A stretch of 64,000 bases of DNA, from positions 4,255,001 through 4,319,000 of the forward strand of contig NZ_CP050177.1 of NCBI RefSeq assembly GCF_011694815.1, read 5' to 3'. Positions 28,311 through 38,405 of this stretch are shown here, one piece after another (position 1 is the stretch's first letter; each line of letters starts with the position of its first letter). The stretch comes from Streptomyces liangshanensis. GTDB taxonomy: Bacteria > Actinomycetota > Actinomycetes > Streptomycetales > Streptomycetaceae. Made by a program: the position numbers and the translations under genes. The notes beneath the pieces are model-generated. The model ran no database searches and had not been told where the DNA came from. It worked only from the letters and a program-made list of their open reading frames with translations.

Positions 28311-28421
28311 TTCGGGTGATTCCTTCCAAGAGCCGCCGGCCCGATGGTCGTGTGACGGCGGCGTGCGTCGGGGTGGTGGTGCGGCCTGGGCCGGTCACCG
28401 TGTAAGGCCGAAAGTAGGCAG

Positions 28422-28465
28422 ATCAGGTGAAGCCGCCGACGGGGGAGGGTGAACGGAAGGTGAAC
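28422..28465 (-). promoter_or_regulatory. PHO box (PhoP binding site) upstream of pstS
   Basis: Read on the minus strand, two perfect 11-base direct repeat units GTTCACCTTCC and GTTCACCCTCC (28455-28465 and 28444-28454) are followed, after one degenerate unit, by CTTCACCTGAT (28422-28432). This 11-base periodicity with GTTCACC cores is the Streptomyces PhoP site, so pstSCAB should be induced under phosphate limitation. Confidence 0.9.
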
Positions 28466-28647
28466 CATGGCGGGCGGCCCGGTGCGGGGGGCTTCACGCG
28501 GCGCAAAGAAGGGCCTACCGCCCATTACGGGGGCAGCGGGGACGACAGGGACAGCCGGGCCGGCCGGTCCGGACGCGCCCGCGTGCGCCCCTCGGCAGAC
28601 CCTCAGTAGCCCCTCGCCAGATTCGTCGGCCGCTCTTCGGCCGTCCC

Positions 28648-29121
28648 TCAGACGACCGCGTCGAGCAGCGCGTCGACCAGGAGGCGGTCGCGTGGCTGGG
28701 TCAGCCGGCCCCGGGCCGCCGCCGGGGTGAGCCAGAGGACGCGGTCGACCTCGTCGTTCGGCGCGAACGTGCCGCCGGTGGCCTCGGCCGCCCAGTAGTC
28801 GACGCGCTTGGGGCGCCCGTTCACCAGGTAGCGGACCGTACCGAGCCGCTCCCCCGGGGCGCAGTGGTGGCCCGTCTCCTCCAGGACCTCGCGCAGGGCC
28901 GCAGCCAAGGGCTCCTCGGCGTGCTTGAGCTTGCCCTTCGGGTGGGACCAGTCGTCGTACTTGGGGCGGTGGACCAGGCAGATCTCCGTACCGCCGTCCC
29001 CGTACGACACCCGGCGCCAGAGCACGCAGCCCGCCGCGCGGATGAGGTCCCGCGGCTCGCCGTCGCCGCTCGTGATGCCGCTCATCCCACTGCCCCCGCT
29101 TCCGTGCCCGTGCCCGTTCAT
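28648..29121 (-). CDS. NUDIX hydrolase
   Basis: A 157-residue NUDIX enzyme. The box is visible as GKLKHAEEPLAAALREVLEETG, matching Gx5Ex7REUxEExGU. It hydrolyses a nucleoside diphosphate derivative; MutT-type 8-oxo-dGTP cleanup or diphosphoinositol/polyphosphate-like substrates are possible given the neighbours. ATG 29121 follows GGAG. It is part of the conserved ppk-CHAD-NUDIX run, 50 bases after the CHAD stop. Confidence 0.88.
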   Translation of the reverse strand: MNGHGHGSGGSGMSGITSGDGEPRDLIRAAGCVLWRRVSYGDGGTEICLVHRPKYDDWSHPKGKLKHAEEPLAAALREVLEETGHHCAPGERLGTVRYLVNGRPKRVDYWAAEATGGTFAPNDEVDRVLWLTPAAARGRLTQPRDRLLVDALLDAVV

Positions 29122-29171
29122 CGTCACTCCGTCCTCTCGTGCGTGCCGCTCAGGACGCGTGGTGCCCGCTC

Positions 29172-30242
29172 TCAGGACGCCGGCAGCGCCGCCGCCCCCT
29201 GCCACACCTGCTGGAAGGCGAAGCGCGAGGCCTCGACCTCGTGGCGCTGGTCGGCGTGCAGGACACCGAGGGCGTACGCCGTCGCGGGGGCGATACGGGG
29301 CGTGCGCGCCGCGTTCGCCGCCGCGGCCGCCGCCTCCGCCGCGTCGCGGTGCCGGTCCAGGGCCCGCCCGGCCGCCGACAGGGCCGGGTCGGGGGCGCCG
29401 GCCGCGCACCACACCTCCTGGGCGTACCGGTGCAGGCGCAGCAGTTGGCGCACCTGGTGCCAGGGGGCGTCCTGCGCCTCGCCCTCGGACGCCGTCGCCA
29501 GACCGTGCACCAGGGCCTCCGCGTTGTACGGGTGCGCCGCGCGCGCCAGCGGCAGCGCGGCCACCGCGTCCAGCAGGTGCCGTTCGGTGGCCTCGCCCGG
29601 TCCCGCGAGCACCTCCACGGCCGGCGCGGAGGCCAGCGGCGCGAGGGGCGCCTCGGACGCCAGTACGGCGACGGCGTCGGCGACCGCGTGGAAGCGCGAC
29701 GAGCCGAGCGCCTGGAGCGCCGCCGAGTGGGAGCGGGTCCGGGCGAGCGTCAGCTGGCGTTCCAGCAGGGCGCCCGCGCGGGACGCCCCGACGGTGAGCG
29801 GTCCCGTCGGGCGGGCCGCCGGGCCGGGGTCGTCCGCGCGCCCGGCGGTCACGGTGGCCGCGCCGGACAGCCGGCCCAGCGCCGTGAGGAGCCGGTGCAG
29901 GCGGGCCGTGCAGGCGTGTTCCTGGGCGAGGGTGCCGGACAGCCAGACCAGCTCCGTCCGCAGCTGGTCGGCCCAGGCCGGGTCCAGCAGCGGCCGGAAC
30001 GTGTGCAGGCTGCCGCCGATCCGCCGGGCGGAGCCGCGCAGCGCCGCCGCGGCCTGCTCGGCCGCGGCGGTGTCCGAGCCGCTCTCGCTGTAGAGCCGCA
30101 GGCTGCGCAGGAAGTCACCTGCCCGGGTGTGGAGGTACCCGGCCAGGATCTCGCCCGCCGTCAGCCGGTCCGCGGTCCGGTCAGGGCCCCGTCCGGGGCC
30201 CGGGGCCGTACCGGGAACCGTGTCGACTTCATGGTGCTGCAC
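29172..30242 (-). CDS. CHAD domain protein
   Basis: A 356-residue all-helical protein of the CHAD family, rich in Arg and conserved His. CHAD domains bind inorganic polyphosphate and are often encoded beside polyphosphate genes, as here: the GTG start at 30242 lies inside the 3' end of ppk, so the two are coupled. It may target proteins to polyphosphate granules. No catalytic motif is seen. Confidence 0.88.
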   Translation of the reverse strand: MQHHEVDTVPGTAPGPGRGPDRTADRLTAGEILAGYLHTRAGDFLRSLRLYSESGSDTAAAEQAAAALRGSARRIGGSLHTFRPLLDPAWADQLRTELVWLSGTLAQEHACTARLHRLLTALGRLSGAATVTAGRADDPGPAARPTGPLTVGASRAGALLERQLTLARTRSHSAALQALGSSRFHAVADAVAVLASEAPLAPLASAPAVEVLAGPGEATERHLLDAVAALPLARAAHPYNAEALVHGLATASEGEAQDAPWHQVRQLLRLHRYAQEVWCAAGAPDPALSAAGRALDRHRDAAEAAAAAANAARTPRIAPATAYALGVLHADQRHEVEASRFAFQQVWQGAAALPAS

Positions 30243-32454
30243 GCCGGCGCCTCCGGGCGTCTATGAGCGTTTCCTGTACGTGCCGCAGCGGCTGGCCGTC
30301 GGCGTCCGTGGCGTGCCGGGTCCAGTTGCCGTCCGCGCCCAGGTGCCAGGAGGAGGTGGTGTCGGACATCCCGGTCTCCAGCAGCCGGGTGATGGACGCG
30401 CGGTGGGCCGGGTCGGTGACCCGTACCAGCGCTTCGATACGGCGGTCGAGGTTGCGGTGCATCATGTCCGCGCTGCCGAGCCAGACCTCGGGCTCGCCCC
30501 CGTTGCCGAAGGTGAAGACGCGGGAGTGCTCCAGGAACCGGCCGAGGATCGAGCGGACCCGGATGTTCTCCGAGAGCCCGGGGACCCCGGGGCGGATGGC
30601 ACAGATGCCCCGCACCCAGACGTCGACCGGGACCCCGGCCTGGGACGCCCGGTAGCAGGCGTCGATGATCGCTTCGTCGACCAGCGAGTTGACCTTGATG
30701 CGGACGTGCGCGGGGCGGCCGGCGCGGTGGTGCGCGGCCTCCTTGTTGATGCGGGTGACCAGCCCGTCGCGCAGGGACTTCGGGGCGACCAGCAGCCGCC
30801 GGTAGGTCTCCCGGCGGGAGTAGCCGGACAGCCGGTTGAAGAGGTCGGAGAGGTCCGCCCCGACCTGGGGGTCGGCCGTGAGCAGGCCGAGGTCCTCGTA
30901 CAGCCGGGCCGTCTTCGGGTGGTAGTTGCCGGTGCCGACGTGGCTGTAGCGGCGCAGGGTCTCGCCCTCCTGCCGTACCACCAGGGAGAGCTTGCAGTGC
31001 GTCTTGAGCCCGACCAGGCCGTACACGACGTGGCAGCCGGCCTCTTCGAGCTTGCGCGCCCACTTGATGTTGGCCTGCTCGTCGAAGCGGGCCTTGATCT
31101 CGACGAGGACCAGGACCTGCTTGCCCGACTCGGCGGCGTCGATCAGGGCGTCGACTATCGGGGAGTCGCCGGACGTCCGGTAGAGCGTCTGCTTGATCGC
31201 GAGGACGTCCGGGTCGGCCGCGGCCTGCTCCAGGAAGGCCTGGACGGAGGTCGAGAACGAGTCGTACGGGTGGTGCAGCAGGACGTCGCGCTCGCGCAGG
31301 GCGGCGAAGATGTCCGGCGCGGAGGCGGACTCCACCTCGGCGAGGTCGCGGTGCGTGCCCGCGATGAACTTGGGGAACTTCAGTTCGGGCCGGTCCAGCG
31401 CCGAGATCCCGAAGAGCGCGGTCAGGTCCAGCGGCCCGGGCAGCGGGTAGACCTCGGAGTCCTGCACCTTCAGCTCGCGGACGAGCAGGTCCATGACGTA
31501 CGGGTCGATGGACTCCTCGACCTCCAGGCGCACCGGCGGGCCGAAGCGGCGCCGCATGAGCTCCTTCTCCAGCGCCTTGAGGAGGTTCTCGGCGTCGTCC
31601 TCCTCGACCTCCAGGTCCTCGTTGCGGGTGACCCGGAACATGTGGTGCGCCAGCACCTCCATCCCGGGGAACAGCTCCTCCAGGTGGGCGGCGATCACGT
31701 CCTCCAGCGGTACGTACCGCGAGGGTGAGGCCTCCAGGAAGCGGGCCAGCAGCGGGGGCACCTTGACCCGGGCGAAGTGGCGGTGGCCGCTGACCGGGTT
31801 CCGGACGACCACGGCGAGGTTCAGCGACAGGCCGGAGATGTACGGGAAGGGGTGGGCCGGGTCCACGGCGAGCGGGGTGAGGACCGGGAAGATCTGCTGG
31901 CGGAAGAGCGTGAAGAGGCGGGCCTGCTCCTTCTCGGTCAGCTCGGGCCAGCGGATGACGTGGATGCCCTCGTCGGCGAGGGCCGGGGCTATGTCCTGCT
32001 GGTAGCAGGCGGCGTGCCGGGCCATCAGCTCGCGCGAGCGGGTCCAGATCAGGTCGAGCACCTCGCGCGGCTGGAGGCCGGACGCGGAGCGGGTGGCGAC
32101 GCCGGTGGCGATGCGCCGCTTCAGGCCGGCGACCCTGACCATGAAGAACTCGTCCAGGTTCGACGCGAAAATGGCGAGGAAGTTAGCCCGTTCGAGGAGG
32201 GGCGTCGCCGGATCCTCGGCGAGCTCCAGGACACGTTCGTTGAAGGCCAGCCAGCTGCGCTCGCGGTCGAGGAACCGGCCCTGGGGCAGCTCGGCCCCGT
32301 CGGGGTCGCGGTCCTCCTCGTACGCGTCGAGATCCGCGTCGAGATCGGGCTCCAGATCGGACACGTTGGCGGCGACGGTGTGGGGCCGGTGGGCGGCTAG
32401 GAAGCCGACCGACGGCTGGGGGTGCTGGACCGGGACCTCGGGCTGCTCGCTCAT
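30229..32454 (-). CDS. ppk: polyphosphate kinase (RNA degradosome-independent, PPK1)
   Basis: A 741-residue PPK1 that polymerises the gamma-phosphate of ATP into polyphosphate and can run backwards. The N-terminal domain starts with [19 protein letters not shown]. The catalytic HKD-like segments include [18 protein letters not shown] and the later [24 protein letters not shown] 32454 follows a purine-rich GGGGA; upstream frame to 32553 is not conserved. It is the first gene of the ppk-CHAD-NUDIX operon and the last core gene before the accessory island. Confidence 0.96.
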   Translation of the reverse strand: MSEQPEVPVQHPQPSVGFLAAHRPHTVAANVSDLEPDLDADLDAYEEDRDPDGAELPQGRFLDRERSWLAFNERVLELAEDPATPLLERANFLAIFASNLDEFFMVRVAGLKRRIATGVATRSASGLQPREVLDLIWTRSRELMARHAACYQQDIAPALADEGIHVIRWPELTEKEQARLFTLFRQQIFPVLTPLAVDPAHPFPYISGLSLNLAVVVRNPVSGHRHFARVKVPPLLARFLEASPSRYVPLEDVIAAHLEELFPGMEVLAHHMFRVTRNEDLEVEEDDAENLLKALEKELMRRRFGPPVRLEVEESIDPYVMDLLVRELKVQDSEVYPLPGPLDLTALFGISALDRPELKFPKFIAGTHRDLAEVESASAPDIFAALRERDVLLHHPYDSFSTSVQAFLEQAAADPDVLAIKQTLYRTSGDSPIVDALIDAAESGKQVLVLVEIKARFDEQANIKWARKLEEAGCHVVYGLVGLKTHCKLSLVVRQEGETLRRYSHVGTGNYHPKTARLYEDLGLLTADPQVGADLSDLFNRLSGYSRRETYRRLLVAPKSLRDGLVTRINKEAAHHRAGRPAHVRIKVNSLVDEAIIDACYRASQAGVPVDVWVRGICAIRPGVPGLSENIRVRSILGRFLEHSRVFTFGNGGEPEVWLGSADMMHRNLDRRIEALVRVTDPAHRASITRLLETGMSDTTSSWHLGADGNWTRHATDADGQPLRHVQETLIDARRRRRAAP

Positions 32455-32887
32455 GTCCCCATTCTTCCGCGCGGAAGGGGTGACGGGCGCGTCGGAGAGC
32501 GCGGGGGCGAGGTGGATCCTGCCGTTCGGCGTGGGGGGTACAGCGGGCTGCATTGCAAGAGCGTCGCAAGCACGTCTGAATGGGCGGTAACGGCGACATG
32601 ACGTGCAGGGAAGCGGGACGGGGCTCCCCGGGGGCGGTGGGGGCCGCTCCGGGGGCCTTCCCGGCTGCTCCGGTCACGCGTGGGGGCGGCGAGGCGCCCG
32701 GGAGGCGACGGCGGCGCCCGGCAGCGGGACGATTCCGCTTTCTACCAGCTGGAGGGGCCCGAAGGGGGAGGCGGGGTGGTGGTCGCCGCGGGCGAGGATG
32801 CCGTGGCGCGCGTCGGGCCCGGGGATTCCGCGGTGTGCGGGATCCCCGGGCCCTCGGAACGCCTGTCCTCTCAGATCACAGGACAGA
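32455..32887. other. intergenic region at left edge of the accessory island
   Basis: About 430 bases upstream of ppk and downstream of the FG-GAP protein gene. No gene is supported; plus-strand frames here are shadows. It must hold the ppk promoter. A diverged GTTACC-type PHO half-site near 32590 (minus strand) is too weak to call. Confidence 0.4.
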
Positions 32888-35473
32888 TCACAGGATGTCC
32901 TTCGTGGAGCCCCAGTCCGTGGCGGCGGCCATCTTCGACGGGGTGCCGAAGGCGCCGCTTCCGTTGCCGGGCCACCACCACAGCTGGCCGGCGGCATCGA
33001 CGCCGGCCATGTCCCCCCGGCGGTCGCCGTTGAAGTCGCCCGCGAACACCTTGGTCACCCTGCCGAAACCGTTGGGCGGCCAGCTGGTCAGCGTGCCCGT
33101 GCCGTAGTTGGCGTTGAGCGCGCCCGGGCCCGACTTCAGATGCAGACTCGTGGCCGAGAACATCTCCGAGATGTCCATGCGGCCGTCACCGGTGATGTCC
33201 AGCGGCGAGACCTTGGTCTGCGTGCGCGAGACGGCGGCGTACTCGAAGCCGAGACTGCCGTTGATCTTGCTGTTGATCCCGCCGTCGCCGTCCCCGGGCC
33301 ACCACCAGAGGCTGTCGTCGGCGTAGTTTCCCTGCTCCGAGCCCTGGCCGCAGCCGGCCATGATGTCGGTCTTGCCGTCACCGTTGAAGTCCGCCGAGAA
33401 GGCGAAGCGGCACACCTCGTGCAGGCCCGGATTGAGGTAAGCCTGGGTCTTGTACCGGTTGTCCATCAACGGCTGGCGTTCGCCGACTCCTCCGTTGCCG
33501 TCTCCGGGCCACCACCAGATGACGTGGTCGGGCCAGGTGCCGTCGGCGTCGAAGCCCGCCACGTCGGTCTTGCCGTCCGCGTTGAAGTCACCGGTGAAGA
33601 TGCTCTTGTAGCCGTTGGCCCTGCCGTCGGTCCAGAGCATCCGCCTGGTGCCGAGGGTGCCGTTGCCGTTGCCCGGGTGGAGGACGAGGTTTCCGTCCGA
33701 CTGAAGGGCCAGGACATCGAACAGGCCGTCCGAGTTGAAGTCCTGCGGAGGGACCACGCCGGGCGTGACCTCGTAGACGTTGCAGGCCGGCAGGCCGGGA
33801 TACGGCTCCGAACCCGCGCCGGGGATCTTGTCGGCCGGTACGTAGCCCCAGCCTCCCCATTTCGTCCACCCCGAGGCCGAGTCCCCCTTGACGTAGTACC
33901 AGATGCGGTTGCCCGCGGCGTTCATGTCACCGCTGCGCCAGCACACGAAGCCGTGCGGGCCCGCCACGATCTGCCCGGTCGTCTGGGAGGTTTTGTAAGG
34001 CTCGATCCTGGTCTCGGACGCCTGGCTCGTGCAGTTCATCTCCTTGGTGAACGCCGAACCGTCGGGGTCCTGGTAACTCACCCGGTCCACCAGGAAGCAC
34101 TGGCCGTTGTAGGCGTACTCCACACTGAGGGTCGCGGTGGGTGCCTCGACCCATCGCCAGTCGGTCCTTCTGCTCTCCTCGACCGCGGCCGTGGTCCTGA
34201 AGCCGAAGTCGACCAGGGACGATCCCGTCTGGGCGACCGCCTGCACCACGCTGCGGACGTCCACGGTGATGATTTCCGAGGTGCAGTTGTAGGTGGCGAT
34301 CTTCGTGTTCCAGGTGGGCTGGTTGTTCCACGAGGTCGCGGAGGAGATATGGCCGGTATGCCAGACCTCCAGGGGAATGGAGGAGCATGTGCCGAAGCTC
34401 TGGTCCTTGAAGCTCAGGCTGGCCTTCGTCACGACGCGGCCCGGCGCCAGATTCGGCACATCCATCTGGAGGAATCCGCGATTGCCGTTGGGCACATTGT
34501 TGTAGAACCGCGCGCCTATGCTGAGATCGATGTCGTCGCGGTTGTTCCACCCCGCTGTCGCGTTGGGGAAAAGCTTGTCGACGCTCGTGTAGTTGGACGT
34601 ACCCAACGTGAAAGTGGGGTCCACGTACACCGGATAGGTGACGCCGGGACCGGTGAGCAGTTTCGGATTCGGGAGAACCGCGAGGCTTTTCCCGGTCACC
34701 TCGGTCTTCATGACCGCCTGCTTCTTCTTCTCGCCCTTCGCGCTGTCCCACATTTGGGGCGGAGGGGCGGAGAAGACCGCCTTGCCCTTGGCATCGACCG
34801 CTTTCAGGCCGCGCTTCTCGTCACCGGTCACCTTGAGATCGTCCGACGACAGGTTGAAAGCGACCTTCCGCAGCTTCGGGTTCTTCGCCGCCTTCGCGTT
34901 CTTGACCACGAGCAGTTGTGAGAAGCCGTCCGCCTGGGCGGTGACTTGCAGGTCCACGCCCGGAAGCACTTCCGGGTACGTGGCCGTCGGCCCGTCGAGC
35001 GCCGGCTTCGGGAGCTTGCCGGGCCAGCTCAGCTGCATCACGTGCTGACCGTCGTTCAGCCGCACCAGCGGGCCGTTGCCACCGTCGGAGAGTTCCAGGC
35101 CCGCCGCCGTCGCCTTGGGCGCCACCCGGTCATCGAGGAACCGCAGATCGGTGTCGATGGCCACCCACTTGTCACCGAGGCGCGTGCGCACCGGTGTCAT
35201 GTGTGTCGTCACCGTCACCGTGCCCGACGGGTTCGCGTACATCTCGGACGACTCGGTCCGGTGCTCCGGCATCTCCACCGGTTTCCCCGACGCCTTCGCC
35301 TTCGCCATCGGCGACACCGCGGCGCCGGCTGCCGCGTCGGCCGCGGTGCTGCCGGGATCCGGATCGGTCGCGGCCACTCCCAGCCCCGTACCCACGGCCG
35401 AGAGCATCACGATCAGACTGAGGGCGATCATCGGTTTCCGCGCGCGCAGTCCGGGTCTGTTGCCCACGTTCAT
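32888..35473 (-). CDS. secreted DNRLRE-like / FG-GAP (VCBS) repeat protein
   Basis: An 861-residue exported protein. After a signal segment (residues 14-35) come a long beta-rich region, a DNRLRE-like domain (KLFPNATAGWNNRDDIDLSIGAR and following, about 280-430), a cysteine-containing domain shared with the two small proteins next door (about 440-560) and a C-terminal run of FG-GAP/VCBS repeats with DFNGDGKTD, DFNADGKTD and DITGDGRMD calcium-loop motifs, forming a beta-propeller. It may bind a surface or polysaccharide; no catalytic site is seen. ATG 35473 has GGAG six bases upstream. It follows 17 bases after the preceding small secreted gene. Confidence 0.8.
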   Translation of the reverse strand: MNVGNRPGLRARKPMIALSLIVMLSAVGTGLGVAATDPDPGSTAADAAAGAAVSPMAKAKASGKPVEMPEHRTESSEMYANPSGTVTVTTHMTPVRTRLGDKWVAIDTDLRFLDDRVAPKATAAGLELSDGGNGPLVRLNDGQHVMQLSWPGKLPKPALDGPTATYPEVLPGVDLQVTAQADGFSQLLVVKNAKAAKNPKLRKVAFNLSSDDLKVTGDEKRGLKAVDAKGKAVFSAPPPQMWDSAKGEKKKQAVMKTEVTGKSLAVLPNPKLLTGPGVTYPVYVDPTFTLGTSNYTSVDKLFPNATAGWNNRDDIDLSIGARFYNNVPNGNRGFLQMDVPNLAPGRVVTKASLSFKDQSFGTCSSIPLEVWHTGHISSATSWNNQPTWNTKIATYNCTSEIITVDVRSVVQAVAQTGSSLVDFGFRTTAAVEESRRTDWRWVEAPTATLSVEYAYNGQCFLVDRVSYQDPDGSAFTKEMNCTSQASETRIEPYKTSQTTGQIVAGPHGFVCWRSGDMNAAGNRIWYYVKGDSASGWTKWGGWGYVPADKIPGAGSEPYPGLPACNVYEVTPGVVPPQDFNSDGLFDVLALQSDGNLVLHPGNGNGTLGTRRMLWTDGRANGYKSIFTGDFNADGKTDVAGFDADGTWPDHVIWWWPGDGNGGVGERQPLMDNRYKTQAYLNPGLHEVCRFAFSADFNGDGKTDIMAGCGQGSEQGNYADDSLWWWPGDGDGGINSKINGSLGFEYAAVSRTQTKVSPLDITGDGRMDISEMFSATSLHLKSGPGALNANYGTGTLTSWPPNGFGRVTKVFAGDFNGDRRGDMAGVDAAGQLWWWPGNGSGAFGTPSKMAAATDWGSTKDIL

Positions 35474-35490
35474 GCTCTGCTCCATCTCCG

Positions 35491-35967
35491 TCAGTACCAC
35501 GGGCACCGGGGAAGTCCGGGATAGGGATGCGTGATTCCGCTCGGCACGAGCAGCGCGCTGGACGGCATCGCCCCCCAGCCCTCGAACGCGGCGAACGGAG
35601 GGAGGGCCTGGTCGCCCTTGGTGTAGTACCAGACCGTGTCGCCGCCCGCGTGGGGCTGGCCCCGGGTCCAGCAGACGAAGGTGCTCAGGGTCGAGGTCTT
35701 CACACCGGTCAGCGGGCTGTCGAACGACGCGCGGCCGTAGACGTCGCCCGTGGTGTTGTCGCACTTGACGTCGGTACGGAAGGTGTTGCCGAGCTTGTCC
35801 GCGTGGAGGACGTTCTCCTGCAGGTTGCAGGTGGCGGCGCTCGCGGTCCCCGTGGACATCCCCCCGGCCAGGAGCGGCACCAGCAGGGCCGCGCCGGCCA
35901 GGGCGCGGCCGAACCGCCGGAACCGGGCCACCGGGCGCTTCCCGGTCGTCTCGTTCGTCGTACTCAT
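35491..35967 (-). CDS. small secreted cysteine-containing protein A
   Basis: About 158 residues with a classic signal peptide ending AGGMSTGTASAAT and a mature domain holding four cysteines (CNLQEN, VKCDN, FVCWTRG, LPRCPWY). The core VCWTRGQPHAGGDTVWYY closely parallels the next protein and part of the neighbouring FG-GAP protein. The pairing suggests two disulphides and a compact SH3-like fold, though this is inferred. ATG 35967 was chosen for the signal peptide; the ribosome site is weak. Function unknown. Confidence 0.72.
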   Translation of the reverse strand: MSTTNETTGKRPVARFRRFGRALAGAALLVPLLAGGMSTGTASAATCNLQENVLHADKLGNTFRTDVKCDNTTGDVYGRASFDSPLTGVKTSTLSTFVCWTRGQPHAGGDTVWYYTKGDQALPPFAAFEGWGAMPSSALLVPSGITHPYPGLPRCPWY

Positions 35968-35981
35968 CGGCTCAACCACCC

Positions 35982-36410
35982 CTATCCCCATGAACACTTG
36001 CGCAACCCCGGGAAGGGCGCCTTGGTGGTGCCCAGAGCGACCGCCGGCATGTAACCCCATGCGTTCTGACCGGGGTTGTTCACGACCGCGTCACCCTGCG
36101 TGTAGTACCAGACGCTGTTCTTGCCGGCGTGCGGGGCGCCGATCTTCCAGCAGACGTACCAGCTCGTCGTCTTGGTCATGCGACCGGTGACCGGGCTGCC
36201 GTAGAAGGACTGCGACGTCACATCGCCCGGTGTGTTGGTGCAGTACAGGTCGACGGGGAAGGACATTCCTCCCCAGTCCGTGTGCGGTGAGTTCTCGCGG
36301 ATCGCACATCCGACGTCGGCGGACGCGGAGGAAGTGCTTCCCACCGCGCCCGTCGCGAGAATCAGGATGGTCACGGGCAACAGCGCCCGAAGTCTTGTCA
36401 ATTTCCTCAT
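35982..36410 (-). CDS. small secreted cysteine-containing protein B
   Basis: About 142 residues with a signal peptide (to about residue 31, SSASA) and the same mature domain as its neighbour: CAIREN, LYCTN, YVCWKIGAPHAGKNSVWYY and a final GLRKCSWG. ATG 36410 follows GAGAGGG. It is the first gene of the three-gene secreted operon and is divergent from the biosynthetic cluster. It looks like the product of a tandem duplication followed by divergence. Function unknown. Confidence 0.72.
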   Translation of the reverse strand: MRKLTRLRALLPVTILILATGAVGSTSSASADVGCAIRENSPHTDWGGMSFPVDLYCTNTPGDVTSQSFYGSPVTGRMTKTTSWYVCWKIGAPHAGKNSVWYYTQGDAVVNNPGQNAWGYMPAVALGTTKAPFPGLRKCSWG

Positions 36411-36680
36411 GGTCCGGCCCTCTCGGTGAGGCACTTCGCCCAGAGTGCCTCACCGCTCTGACGGCGGACTGACGTGCGCCTGCCGGGGCGGCGCTCCGGC
36501 CCCAGGATCAGTCCGGCGTCAGGAGGGAGTCAGGGCGGGCTGCCACTATCGGATTACCCCAGGCAGAGAAGCGGTCGGCCCCGCATTGGGCCGACGTGCG
36601 ACGGATTTCCGCGAATTCCCGTTCGGCGCCTTGTTCCCGTGTGTCGGAAAGCGCTGGGACCGAACCCCGAAAGGCCACTC

Positions 36681-38366
36681 ATGCTCTCGGACGGAACAAC
36701 AGAGGAGACGTCCTCGAAAGAGGAGACATCCTCGAAACGTTCTGCACCCTCTGACAGCGCGGCGGACGAACGCCGGGCGCCCCTGCGCAGCTACAAGCTC
36801 TACGTCGCCGGCAAGGACATCGAGGGCGAGGGCTGGGTCTACACCATGAGTGGCAGATCCCTCCTGGAGGACGTGTTCACCAGCGTGACGCTCAAGCGCA
36901 CCCTGGAGCGGGACGCCGACGCGGAAGCGGCCCGACACCCGTACGTCGTGGGCCGCTGCGCCATCGCCGGCGACGCCGCGCTGGACCTGGCGAGCGAGGC
37001 CGCGGCGAGCGCCGCGCCCGGCTGGGCCGCCGTCCCGCTGGAGCGCCGCATGCTCCTGGGACACCGCTTCCGCGAAGAACTCGACCGCCGCCGCGACGAG
37101 TTCATCGACATGCTGATCACCGAGTCGCACCCGGCCAAGCTCGCCCGGTGGGAACACAGCTCCCTGCTCCAGATCTTCAGCGAGGAGAGCCTCGGCTGGT
37201 ACCAGCGGCAGATGCACACCGAGTTCCGGCACGGCGACCGCCGGCTGATCGTGCGCAGGCAGCCCGACGGGGTCGTCGCCTTCAACCCCCCGCAGAACGC
37301 ACCGCTTCCCAGCGCCGCTCTCGGCGTGCTGTGCCTCATGTCCGGCAACAGCCTCATCATGCGGGCCCCGCGCAGCATCGCGCTCAGCACCATGTGGCTG
37401 ATGCGGGAAGTCGTCGCGCCGATCCTCGACGAGCTGGGAGCCCCGCCCGGCACACTCAACGCCCTGTGCGCCAACCCCAAGCAGACGCTGGACCGCTGGG
37501 TCGCCAGCCCGCTGATCGACGACATCTTCTACATCGGCGGCAGCCAGGAAGGGCTGCGCTTCGAGCAGCAGTGCGTGGCCAACGGGAAGAAGGCCATCCT
37601 CGAACTGGCCGGCAACGACAGCGTCGTCGTCTGGTCCGACGCCGACATCCCCAAGGCCGTCGAGGCCATCACGGAGGCCTTCTACGGCTCCGGTCAGATC
37701 TGCATGGTGCCCAACGGCGTCCTGGTGCACCCCGCCGTCGCCGACGAACTGCTGGCCGAGCTCAAGGAGCAGGTCAAGCGGATCCGGCCCGGCTACCCGG
37801 AGGAGGAGGACGTCCTGCTCTCCCCGGTCCGGCGCAGCGAGCGCTTCTTCCGCCTCCTCGACCAGGCCCTGGGCCAGGGCGGCGAACTTGTCATCGGGGG
37901 GCGCCGCACGGAGGTCGACGGCACCCCCTCGGACACCGGCGTCTTTCTCCAGCCCACCGTGGTCCGGGTCGACGGACTGGCCCGGGCCCGTGAGTACGAC
38001 ATCGTTCGCGAGGAGACGTTCTTCCCGCTGATACCGGTCGTCGTCGCCGAGCCCGCCTCCGACCAGGAGTTGCTGTCGCGCTTCGTGGACTTCACCAACT
38101 CCAACCTGTACGGACTGCGCAACTCGCTGTGGGCCCGCTCCGAGGACGTCATCGACACCTTCGTCCAGCAGGTCACCAACGGCGGACTGCTGAAGATCAA
38201 CGACTCGCACATGGGCTGTGTCCCCTACCTGCCCACACACGGCGGAACCGGCCTGACCGGCGGAGTCTTCGGTGAGGCCAACTATCCGATGCTCAAGACC
38301 TCCCATCTGCAGGGCGTGAGCATCGCCCGCGATGTCAGCCCCTACGAGGCGGTCTTCGGCGCCTGA
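36681..38366 (+). CDS. aldehyde dehydrogenase-fold fatty acyl (ACP/CoA) reductase
   Basis: A 561-residue ALDH-superfamily protein with the catalytic pair Glu308 (ELAGND) and Cys341 (SGQICMVPN) at normal spacing, and an NAD(P)-fold region (FNPPQNAPLPS). The N-terminal 150 residues are divergent from sugar or fatty aldehyde dehydrogenases. In this cluster, next to a KS/ACP set and an aminotransferase, I infer reductive release of an acyl thioester to an aldehyde, running the ALDH reaction in reverse as LuxC-like enzymes do. ATG 36681 was chosen; an upstream frame to 36474 has no support. It is the first gene of the biosynthetic operon. Confidence 0.75.
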   Translation: MLSDGTTEETSSKEETSSKRSAPSDSAADERRAPLRSYKLYVAGKDIEGEGWVYTMSGRSLLEDVFTSVTLKRTLERDADAEAARHPYVVGRCAIAGDAALDLASEAAASAAPGWAAVPLERRMLLGHRFREELDRRRDEFIDMLITESHPAKLARWEHSSLLQIFSEESLGWYQRQMHTEFRHGDRRLIVRRQPDGVVAFNPPQNAPLPSAALGVLCLMSGNSLIMRAPRSIALSTMWLMREVVAPILDELGAPPGTLNALCANPKQTLDRWVASPLIDDIFYIGGSQEGLRFEQQCVANGKKAILELAGNDSVVVWSDADIPKAVEAITEAFYGSGQICMVPNGVLVHPAVADELLAELKEQVKRIRPGYPEEEDVLLSPVRRSERFFRLLDQALGQGGELVIGGRRTEVDGTPSDTGVFLQPTVVRVDGLARAREYDIVREETFFPLIPVVVAEPASDQELLSRFVDFTNSNLYGLRNSLWARSEDVIDTFVQQVTNGGLLKINDSHMGCVPYLPTHGGTGLTGGVFGEANYPMLKTSHLQGVSIARDVSPYEAVFGA

Positions 38367-38405
38367 GCACCTGTAGCGAATCGCACTCATCCATCGGAGG
38401 AAGCC

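Noticed and set aside
26214..28319. 701-codon plus-strand frame over pstC and pstS
   Set aside because: It is antisense to two well-conserved phosphate transport genes and has low-complexity, Asp/Gly/Arg-rich composition.
32580..34921. Plus-strand frames over the FG-GAP protein gene
   Set aside because: They are antisense to repeated DFNGDGKTD-type motifs on the minus strand and have no ribosome site or domain.
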